DNA of 64,000 nt. Origin: Aculops lycopersici. Its lineage: Eukaryota; Arthropoda; Arachnida; Trombidiformes; Eriophyidae. The translations under genes and the position numbers were made by a program. This document shows positions 26,133 through 35,372 of this stretch, in pieces (within the stretch, counting starts at the first letter, position 1; every line of letters starts with the position of its first letter). The stretch covers positions 8,018,404-8,082,403 of the forward strand of contig WNKI01000002.1 of assembly GCA_015350385.1 (NCBI GenBank). Reading direction: 5' to 3'. Below the pieces are notes generated by a model, which saw only the letters and a program-made list of their open reading frames with translations, had not been told where the DNA came from and made no database searches.

Positions 26133-26214
26133 GTTGAGATAGCAAAGTATACTGCTCAGATCGGTAGCGAGCTTGGTGGTCCAACTTTTCTCTTTTCACT
26201 TTTCTACAGTGTGG
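26133..26214 (-). repeat. Dispersed repeat, copy C (inverted)
   Basis: Reverse complement of the A/B family. The 28-bp core is at 26133-26160 and the AAAAGTTGGACC motif at 26178-26189; the intervening part is more diverged. Its outer end on the minus strand reads CACTGTAGAAAAG, close to the outer end of copy B. Copies B and C face each other about 2.9 kb apart. Confidence 0.7.
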
Positions 26215-28077
26215 CAGTTAATGTTGACAGATGCTCTCCGACAAGCTGCCTACCTCAAGAGCTCTAGCAGCCCATAGGAAATAATATTAATATTGCCGAG
26301 ATAATATTTTAACAGTCTGATGGATTGATGGCTGCTCAAGCTAAGATTAGATTGTCGCCTGTCAACGATGAGAGCTAAAAGAGTTGCCGTCTGGGCGTGG
26401 AAGGAGCAAGGGAGAAAAGAGCAAAAACTAAGCTAGAGGGAGAGAGAGGAGCTTGCGAGAATAATAAAAGTGAATATCGAGTTGTTTGCACTCATTATAC
26501 GCTCAAGGCTAATAGACTCCCTAGCTGACAAACGCTCGAGGTGCCTCATGGTTTTTTATGAACTAACAAGCAGTTCAAAAAGAGCAGCTAGCTGGCTGGC
26601 TAGAGAGCACAAACAAGGGGCAGGCGCCATTCGAGTCACGTCGAATCCGTTCTAGTTTTCGGTTGGATCCATCGAGTGGGACGTTGAAAAATCTTACAAA
26701 ATCTTGTTCGAAGAACCCTCTCTCTCTCTCTCTCAAAACAGTCCAACAAAAACTCCAACTCCATTTCCTGCCGCTCGAGTTATTGATATTAGTTATGATT
26801 CAACACTAAAACAGAATCATCTCTTCCCTCTCGATTGTCATCGGAGCAAAATCTCAGGCCAACTGCAACGTTTGGCGCCAAATGGTGCGGTGAATTTCCA
26901 CCGAGAAGCTCACACTAAAACTACATCGACTGCCGTCGCCGTCGCCACCACCGCAACCACCGCAAAATCAGAGACTGCAGCGGTAGCAGGGGAACCGGAA
27001 GCGCGCGGCGAACAACAAGGAAAGAACGGGAAGTGAGACAAGAGGAACCTGAGGAAAAGTTGATTCGATTGGCTGAGATTGTCGCCGTTACGAGCAAACG
27101 CCAAGCTGCTTGATGGCAAAGAGGGAGCACGACCACGACAAACTACCCAAGAGGCGGGAGTCTGGCTTGTTGTCATCCGCTTCTCTCGAGCGGCATTGCG
27201 GAGGAAGAGGGGAAGACTTCCGCTCTGACGTCAATGACACCCACGGAATCTCGAATCATTTGTTTGCTCTCTCTCTCTCTCTCTCGCTCTTTTTCTTTTT
27301 CCCACTAGTTGGCCAACTTTATGCTCTAGATTCCATCGAAGCCATAGAAACTAAATGGACTTTGCCATCACTGGATGGCCATTTAGTTTTTTCTTAATGT
27401 TGTTGTTGTTGTTGCCGGGCAAAGAATCTCAGTGCCGATCATCCGCAATCAGATCATTATTAAATTGCGCAACTTGATGGCACCGCGCTAGTCGTCCGCC
27501 TTGCCGGTTAGCGAGAACAAGATCAATAGTTTCGCATTCTTGAATGGTCACTTAATTGGGGAGTTCGCAACTTCCGGTCTAGTGGTGCGATTGTTGTTTA
27601 CTTTTTATTATTGTTGAAAAATAGATAGCTTTTGTGAGGCTGCGAGTGAGTCTCTCAAATGTTAAGGGATAAGTTAAGCAGTGGCAGCTTAACTTGCATC
27701 CAAAGCGGACACAAAAAATAAGTTTTCTGACCGCACAACGATTGTCCATTTATTTTGCGCTTCAAAGTTTCGTGTGACAAAGGTTGTCTTCGATGTCGTA
27801 AAGTATTCCTGCAAGTCAAACGGATGCCAGTACTACCTCCCTTTAGATCCCAACGGAATTGCATAGGAAGACGGGGAATGTGTTAAATTGTGCATGAAAA
27901 GCTCAAGAGGGAGTGCGATTGAATATCATTGAAGTGAGCAGTTGGCTGTGAACTGATAGCATTAACGTCGCTCGGTTGTCGTTCAATAAACAGAAGCTCG
28001 GCCAACAGTTTCGTTGGTGGCAACGGCCCTGAATTTCCTTTGCAACCGTTAGAATCACACACAACGAATGGAAAGCT

Positions 28078-28098
28078 AGAGAGAGAGAGAGAGAGAGA
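28078..28098. repeat. (GA)n microsatellite
   Basis: Uninterrupted GA repeat in non-coding DNA. Confidence 0.85.
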
Positions 28099-30873
28099 AA
28101 TAAAAATGAAAACTAATGAGATGCCATGGAAATGGGGAGAAGGGGAAGCAAGTGGCGAGCGAACCCACCGACGGCATTTAGGCTATATTATACAATTGAC
28201 TTGACCAGTCGACTGCTCTTGCTGGTTGACCATTTTTATGCTCGCCTCCAATGACGTAACGTCTAGCTAATGTCTCGAGTCAACAGTAAAAGGAAGAACC
28301 TAAAGAGCGACTTATCTATCTCCTTCTATTCCATTACCAAATTTACTAGTTTTCCATCAAACTCGACTTCAATCCATTCCAGTAACATGGACTAGAGAAG
28401 GTGAAGGAGGGAGAGAGGAAATCGACTTTCCATATTGCTCATCGGATTGAAGAGATAACCTTATTTTTCACACTTTCTCAAAAAGCCCTAGTGTCAAATG
28501 TCCTTGTGTATAGTATGTCGTGTTGCTCTCATGTGTCCGCCTTTAAACGCTCACCAACTAAACGATTCGACTCATCTCGCATTTCAGTCGAAAGCTAATG
28601 GTAACAGTGAGTGTCTCCCATTTGCTTCCCCTCGATGTAGCTAGCTCGACTTGATTTGGCAAGCTAAGCGCTAGATGGATTCAAAGAGAGAGAGAGAGAA
28701 AGTCAACAGAAATTCTTATTGCGCGATGCAAATAAGCTGCTTAGACTCGTGTTTAAAATCTCGATAGTCAACAGTCAATCTGACTTCAATTTAACTCGAG
28801 TTCGAGCACGAGCTTGTCGTTGAGTGTCAGTTTAATGTAGAGTAGTTTTGATTTAAAACGGTCGCCTTGCAGTTCTCACTTGAAAATCAAAGTAAAACGA
28901 CGACAGGAGACAAACAGACAGAAAGATAGAGAGCTGGCTCATCAAGTGGAGCTATCAGGTGGTTGCTGTTGCAACTACAACAACTGCTACTACCACTAAT
29001 ACTCTATCTCCCACTCTGGCCCTCAGTTAGATTAGGCAAACCACCCGAGCGCTAAGGCCGTTGCGCTTGAACTTGAGATTGAGGAGTCTCTTAATCTCTA
29101 TCGCTCGTTTAGCAAGCTTCTTTTGCTTAGCTCGCGAGTCGCGAACAGTGGATTCTCTAAACTCTCAGCTCGCAACTCGCAGCGAATTGTGTCTAAAGAA
29201 AATTTGGGCCACTAAAAATACCGCTGACCATGGATTTTATTGTCTTTTCTCTTTATCCCTCGCTTTCTCTTTCACTTTAGTTTACCAAAATTTTTACTTG
29301 AAGCCTTCAAGAACAAACGACGACAACGACGACGACTGCAACTTCGACTAGAACCAAGAGTTTCAGATAGAAAACGAGGCGACAATTGAAGTATAGCATT
29401 AGTTGACTGAATTGAAGCCGCAAAACTAAGCTGACCTTTTCCCATTTATTGGGCCGCCCACTTTTGGCCACAATCGATTGGTTCATTTCTTTCCATTGTC
29501 TCTCTTTTGGTCCGTTTTGTTGTCAACTTCATTAGAGAGACTAAAAGAGGGAGCCAGTCAATTTGAAATCTCGCCCTCTCTAATCAGCCGCAAAGTTGAG
29601 TGGCCACTTGTCGTCGAGCTTCCATTGGTTGCCCTAGTTCGTTCTAATTCTAATTCTCTGTCGCTGCAGATGCTCTTTTCTCTCTAGCAAAGCCGCCGCT
29701 ACTGCTACTCTTTTCCCTCGGCACTAACTAGCAGCGGAACTCGAGTGGCTGTGTGGCGGAAGTTGCTCCGTTTGGGGTGCATTAGTTTGCTCGTTAGTCA
29801 GTAAACTCTACCTGCCTGCCTGTTTACCGTTGCATTCGTTATCTTCCTCGCTAGTGCTTCTAGTTCGACTCAACGACTGCAACTTGTTGGGCTGTATGCA
29901 GAAAGACGAGCAAAAGAGACAAGCGTGCGACTCAGCTGCGCCGATTCCATTAGCATGAGTTAGCGAGAGAGTAGTGAGTGGGCAAGCGGATGAGCGAGAG
30001 GGTCCATTTGGTTTGGTTGGATCGAGTTTCAAGTGAGCAAGGAGCCCGGAGCGAAAAGAGCATTTACTTTCAGCTGGCCGGAGAAAGATGATGGCCACTT
30101 GAGTGCTGGACCAAAGCGACATCGGCAAGTAGAGGGAAACAGTAGAGGCGGCTGCAGTTGCAATAGAAATAGAAGAGGAGACTGGAGAGAAGTTGCTTCA
30201 ACTCACCAGCGGAACAAGTGGCAAACGACAAGTGGTTAGCTAGCTACTAGTGGCGACAATTGACTACAGGTGGCCGCCAATTTATACAGCATCAAGCAAA
30301 TTAACAGCAATACAAGCAGCAGTAACAGCAACAGAAACAACAAAACAATTGACCAATGGAGCTGATGTTGCTGCTATTATGTAACACACAGTTCATGCAA
30401 ATTCATAGCCGCCACTTCCGTCTAGTTGGTGATCTACTGGCTTAGTGTCAGTCTCGTTTCACCTGACCACCTGGACGGAAACTTCCATTTGACGGCGCGC
30501 ATGCAAATTGCTGCATCGTCGCAACGCTGGTGTCTACGGCCATTTAAAGAGGTGGAGTCAAGTATGGGCGTGAGTCTCGTAGTCTCTGTCCATCACCAGT
30601 AATAGTGGCAAGCTACCATAAACATTGAGTTACATGTAGTGAATGGCCGAGAGTGCAAATTATGGATGAAGCACCCATGTCGAATTGGTGATCCCATGCA
30701 ACTCACCTGAAGATTTCCTTAAACTATCTATGGGATCTCTTGCTCATCATACTGTAACTGTGCAAGACTCAATTTGTCCAGCTTCCTTTGCTGCTGCTGC
30801 TGCTGCCTCTCAGCTGCTCGCTCAGCGGAGATTAGCATACAATAGCTATTCCCAGGTAACTACATCAAAATAA

Positions 30874-30892
30874 AAGAGAGAGAGAGAGAGAG
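30874..30892. repeat. (GA)n microsatellite
   Basis: Uninterrupted GA repeat just downstream of a coding-like stretch ending at a possible splice donor (30855/30856). Confidence 0.85.
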
Positions 30893-32053
30893 GGAGCACC
30901 AAAGTTTGCTGCCATCCGGAGGGTAATAGAATATTGCCAGTCGTTTGAGTTTGTGCGGAATCCGCAATAAATCAACTGCAGCCACCGACTAAACCGGCAC
31001 GACTCCAGGCGAAAACGACGTCGTTGTCGTGGTCGTCTCCCACACATCAGCCACTTGTTGATGTCACACACGCCGAGCCAGTTGCAGGCAGTCGGGCAGG
31101 TGGAGTAAACTAGGCAGGCGCTTGCATAACAAGGACCATTTGAGCGAGCCATCAGTCCCGTTGTATTTGGTTGTCGTAGTCGCGGTCGTCGTCGTCGTCG
31201 TAGTGCTAGAGGGTCGCGCGCACACTTGTTGCTATAGCAGCTATGCGGCAGCCTTTATAATACAACTGGCTAACTATCACAAACCAACCACACTTCTTGT
31301 AGCGCAAGTATTCACATTAAGATTCTCACAACATACTACCACACACAAACACACACCAGAGACTATCAGAGAAGAAACTCGACAAGCCCATAGGAAAGGC
31401 CAATCGAGGATATTAGTTAGACAGAGACCACAGAGGAGTTGCCGAGCTTCTGGCGATCAGCTCGTTTGCCTGCGGCAATCGACAGTCGCTCGCAACCACT
31501 TGTTGCGCTCGAGTCCCACTGTGAGCTTCGTGAGCCGCTGCCAGTTACCTAGGCACTTCTCGACTCGTGAGGCCATCGAGTTTCGTCGGCTCGTAGCTCC
31601 AGGAGCAGCGGTGTTGGTGGTGGTGGCGGTAGCAGCAGCAGCGACAATAGCAGTGGCAATATTAGAGGCAATAGCAGTGGCGGCAACAACGACAACAAGT
31701 GGCGAGGTTAACGAAAAAGACAACGACGTCGTGGTCGACTAGTGACAACAAAAGGGCGCCGCGTATTTCAGTTAGCTCATGTGTCTTTTTTCTTAGTATA
31801 GCAGGTGGCTAATAATGTTGTTTTTCCAGTTAATTAGATCAATTACTTAGCCTCTGCCGGTCTTCGTATGTTTCCCCCGATCAAACTTCATGCATCAAAA
31901 TTACAATATAATTGAGAAGACTTTGAGGCGAGACTTTTATTTTTGACAACTTCAAATAGATTTAGTTGAACAAAAAATCCAGAATCAAGGGGACATTCAA
32001 AGAAACCACTTATTTCGAACTCCAAGACAAAGAAATAGAAAACAGAATTGAAA

Positions 32054-33517
32054 ATGGCTTACTACACGAGAAACAAGAACGAGCTGCTCGTGTTGACCGG
32101 AGCAGTTTACGCATTTGTCGCCTACCTGACGGCATTCACCTTGGAAGTTTTATTCATCATTGATCTTGCCAAACAAAATAGCGACCAACTGATAGCTAGC
32201 TCCACGGCAACAACTGCAGATTTGTCTCATTCAACCACCGGCGCCTTTGATCAGGCAAGATTGGCACTGGACTCAATGCAAACTCATGTAACAATCTCAT
32301 GCTTGGCCATATCAATATTATACTTCGTCCTATTCATTGCGTCGCTCATTTTAATCATCGCCTTTATAATCAAATCCACCTTCATGCTATTAATGTGGAT
32401 GTGCGTCATGACCACCATGTACCTGCCCGAATTTGGCCTAATTATTTACGTCTCGTTCCAAGGTTGGGGCATCGACACGCGCAATGGACAAACAGAGTTG
32501 GTTTTCTATTTATTCAGGGCAGTTTTAAATATTATATTTATATTTAGAGCGCACAAATTATACAAGGAATGGAATTATGAGAAGAATTTCTTTCGCTTGA
32601 AATCAGGTAGCAGCCAATTCACCGGCTACGATTCGCCCTATTTCATTGGCGACTCCCTAACAACAACCATAAATCCAGTATTCTCATCGTCGACCATGAA
32701 TTTGAATCGTTACGATCATGTACGCGACTTTGGTGGTTCAAGTCACCATATACACCAGCAACACGAAAACATTTATAACGATTGCATAACAAATCAGTCG
32801 ACACCAATTAGATCGGCAACTTCGCGTGCCAACAATCAACAGGTCTCGTCGGCGACTAGGCACAAGCAGCCGGCAGGCATCTATGTTGGCTCACCAAATT
32901 GGCGACCGGCGAGCTCTCAAATGACTCCAACAGGCGCTAGAGTCGGACAGTATTTTAGTGGTAGGGGCTTGCAACCAAGTAGCAGTGTTTTATCACTAAA
33001 TGATAACGAGAGTTTTGCAGATTGCGAGCTAGATCTCGACTACAGAACATTGACCAATCAGCAACAAGATCATCACAACTCAATTGGGCGACAAAAGTCG
33101 GCTCAAAGTCACAATAAATACCAGGCACCAAGTCATCGCGCCGCCGATCAAATTTCAATAACAAGTGGCAGCTATCAACCGCAAATGGGACATATGAGCT
33201 ACTCAACTCAAAGTTTGGACAGAAGACATCTTAAGGATGTCGAATTTAATATGCCAGAACAGGTGATACTCAGGCCGCTAGGTCACCAACCGTTCGACTA
33301 CCTGCACAGGCCTGGTTCTACAACCAAACTGAGCGGCTCGAATATATCCCAAACGCAACTAAATCACAATCCAGCAACATTCCACAACAATTCTAGACAA
33401 CAACAACAACAACAGCTAAATCATCAACAACATCAAAACAACCGACACGATCCTAACAAACGATTCACTGACTACAATCAGCATATCAGTTATGGTGATA
33501 GGAGTAGATTCTTATGA
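32054..33517 (+). CDS. Four-pass membrane protein, DUF4728/pasiflora-like
   Basis: 487 residues from ATG 32054, which has a good context (GAAAATGG) and an in-frame stop just upstream at 32036; the open frame itself extends only two codons further. Four hydrophobic segments are at about 11-36, 79-106, 109-136 and 147-167, with a short loop carrying many Ser/Thr between the first two and YLPEFGLIIYVSF in the third. This topology, with TM3 containing a PE motif and a short TM4 followed by a cytoplasmic tail, resembles the arthropod DUF4728 family (pasiflora and fire exit, septate-junction tetraspan proteins); that assignment is an inference. Residues 168-487 are a Gln/Asn/Ser/His-rich tail with no domain I recognise, and the tail is much longer than usual for the family. 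The nearest downstream gene converges on it. Confidence 0.7.
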   Translation: MAYYTRNKNELLVLTGAVYAFVAYLTAFTLEVLFIIDLAKQNSDQLIASSTATTADLSHSTTGAFDQARLALDSMQTHVTISCLAISILYFVLFIASLILIIAFIIKSTFMLLMWMCVMTTMYLPEFGLIIYVSFQGWGIDTRNGQTELVFYLFRAVLNIIFIFRAHKLYKEWNYEKNFFRLKSGSSQFTGYDSPYFIGDSLTTTINPVFSSSTMNLNRYDHVRDFGGSSHHIHQQHENIYNDCITNQSTPIRSATSRANNQQVSSATRHKQPAGIYVGSPNWRPASSQMTPTGARVGQYFSGRGLQPSSSVLSLNDNESFADCELDLDYRTLTNQQQDHHNSIGRQKSAQSHNKYQAPSHRAADQISITSGSYQPQMGHMSYSTQSLDRRHLKDVEFNMPEQVILRPLGHQPFDYLHRPGSTTKLSGSNISQTQLNHNPATFHNNSRQQQQQQLNHQQHQNNRHDPNKRFTDYNQHISYGDRSRFL

Positions 33518-33798
33518 AGTTACTATTCATACTTGGATTCAGAGATACAATGCTCAGCCACCTAGTATGTGATACAAAAAAACTAGGCTACATATTTCAA
33601 CAGGTAGTTTGGCTACAGGTAATAGAATTAGCTAAGTGGTGGCAGATAGTCTAGTCGCTTGCCACCAGCATACAAACAACCACCGGACAAACAAACTCAT
33701 GATCCTCATAGTCACTCTGCATCGACTACACGATGCATGAAGACAAAGCAGTTTATGTAAATAGAAGTTCATAAATATTCGTCACTTTTATCTCACTT

Positions 33799-33804
33799 TT
33801 TATT
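33799..33804 (-). terminator. Poly(A) signal of the SIM-containing protein gene
   Basis: TTTATT (AATAAA on the minus strand), about 137 nt downstream of the stop at 33941. It lies upstream of the oppositely oriented signal at 33843, so the two 3' UTRs probably overlap. Confidence 0.5.
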
Positions 33805-33842
33805 AGATTTGTGAACACATGAATCGTGATTACTGAAACGGA

Positions 33843-33848
33843 ATAAAG
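33843..33848 (+). terminator. Poly(A) signal of the tetraspan gene
   Basis: AATAAA about 326 nt after the tetraspan stop codon, in a 3' UTR-like stretch. Confidence 0.55.
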
Positions 33849-33940
33849 ATTCACTTTCTCATGAAATGCAAACGATTTCTACCCGAGTACTACTGTACAA
33901 GTCTCCAGTCTTTCGATATATGAATATAGATACTCTCTTC

Positions 33941-34732
33941 CTATCTACCCTCTCTCTTGACTTTTAGCATTTTCATTGCCATATTAAGTCTCGCCCGGGA
34001 GGGTTTGGATTCACCCGAACTGGATCCTCGGGATGAGCTTGCAGCTTTTGTTGTGCGAGTATAAGTAGACTTCTTCGGCGACCTTCGTTTCCTGGAAACT
34101 TTCTTTCTCCTGTATGTTCTCTTTGGTGCTCTTCGAGCAACAGCCGTCGACGAGGCACGATTCGTTCCATATCTGGATGTCGATGGAAATGAGTTGTAAT
34201 CTGAACTCGATGGGTAGGCAGTTGGTGAGCTCGGTAATGGTGAATGAGAAGATTGGCCAGGATAACCGGAGGTTGCATTGCGGAATAAGTTTGGATTGTA
34301 ATTGGAGAAGGTTGAAGGCGGCAGTGGTTGGTCTATGTTGTTGAAATTTATGGTAGATTCGTTGGGTGCATCAACACCTGAGATTCTTTCGTCGTTTCCA
34401 GTCGAAGCAAATTCATGCCATGTTTGTCTTTGGCTCGGATTCATAAATTGCTCCATCCCCACGAGTCGGTTGTGCATCAAAGCGTATTGTTCCAACGATG
34501 AGTCAATGATTCTGCGTCGCCTCTCAAGTAATTCAAGGGGTTCATGATTTCTAGTGGTTGCTGATGACGAAGATGACGAGCTCCTCTGTTGGAACATAGA
34601 AACAGGTGAGTTGACACCTGAACTTCTAGTTACTCCGATTGGCTTCTTGCAATCAATAATGTCGCCTCCATTATCCGTTCCTTCCCCGTCGTCATCCGAC
34701 GAGTCGCTGCTAATCACAATGCAATCGTCCAT
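33941..34732 (-). CDS. Small SUMO-interaction-motif protein with basic C terminus
   Basis: 263 residues, single exon, start ATG at 34732. Near the N terminus is CIVISSDSSDDD (about 4-15), a hydrophobic I-V-I core followed by Ser and acidic residues, which is the classical form of a SUMO-interaction motif. The middle is Ser/Asn/Pro-rich with one helical stretch around LELLERRRRIIDSSLEQYALMHNRL. The C-terminal 70 residues are strongly basic (RRKKVSRKRRSPKK) and end in a short RARLNMAMKML segment, suggesting a nuclear location. The basic tail is loosely like that of the PHD/RING protein PHRF1, but there is no RING or PHD finger here, so no family is claimed. It is head-to-head with the Gln-rich gene at 35373 and tail-to-tail with the tetraspan gene. 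Confidence 0.65.
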   Translation of the reverse strand: MDDCIVISSDSSDDDGEGTDNGGDIIDCKKPIGVTRSSGVNSPVSMFQQRSSSSSSSATTRNHEPLELLERRRRIIDSSLEQYALMHNRLVGMEQFMNPSQRQTWHEFASTGNDERISGVDAPNESTINFNNIDQPLPPSTFSNYNPNLFRNATSGYPGQSSHSPLPSSPTAYPSSSDYNSFPSTSRYGTNRASSTAVARRAPKRTYRRKKVSRKRRSPKKSTYTRTTKAASSSRGSSSGESKPSRARLNMAMKMLKVKREGR

Positions 34733-35372
34733 TTCACTGCTTAAATATGATTATTGTTACGGGATACTGTTGTTGGATTTTAGTATAATAATATTACAAA
34801 TAAACATGACATTCTCGTCATAATGTGTCGGCGATTGGTCGGCGTTATTTGAAATTCCATCTCAAATGTAAATAAACAATTCTCAACACAGACGCATAAA
34901 AATGCTCAGAGAGAGAGAGAGAGAGAGAGGGAAAATGGTGTAGATTTCAATGCTACTGCTGCCAGCAGCTTCGTCATCCGGCGCTCCTGTGATGCACTGT
35001 GGCTGCGAAATGCGACGACGTGCAAAATTTTCGATGCAACCATCATGACCACCAATCTACAACCAGATTTGGTGCACCAATATGAAATGTACAAAATCTT
35101 ATTACTCATGGAAACATTGACACCATTTTAAATTATCAGTATTAGGAAGATATGATTAATTTTAAACGACCAACTATTCATTGGTTTATGAGTATATTAT
35201 TGCATTTGATGGTGGTCAATTTTATCGCGAAAGAGCTGTAAGCAAACCAGTAAACTCTTGAGCTGCTAGGTGTGACCAATCTGCATATATTAAAGCAGAT
35301 TTTACACATAAATGCACAACATATTAAACCTCACCTCATTAGAGCATCCTTCCGATATTTGAACTAATTATA
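34733..35372. promoter_or_regulatory. Bidirectional intergenic region
   Basis: 640 bp separate two divergent start codons. A (GA)n tract lies at 34908-34929. A minus-strand acceptor-like TTTAAGCAG sits just before the ATG at 34732, so a 5' UTR intron is possible. No TATA element stands out. Confidence 0.5.

Larger units (their letters stand above)
22693..32053. other. Gene-poor region with repeats and an assembly gap
   Basis: About 9.3 kb with no recognised gene. It lies between the divergent starts of the neuropeptide receptor (minus) and the tetraspan gene (plus), so promoters and 5' UTR exons of both are expected. It holds dispersed-repeat copies B and C, a GC-rich palindrome, a 411-nt gap at 25562-25972, and (GA)n or (CT)n tracts near 26719, 27270, 28078, 28686 and 30874. 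A coding-like open stretch near 30730-30855 ends in CAG followed by GTAACT, a possible donor. Confidence 0.6.
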
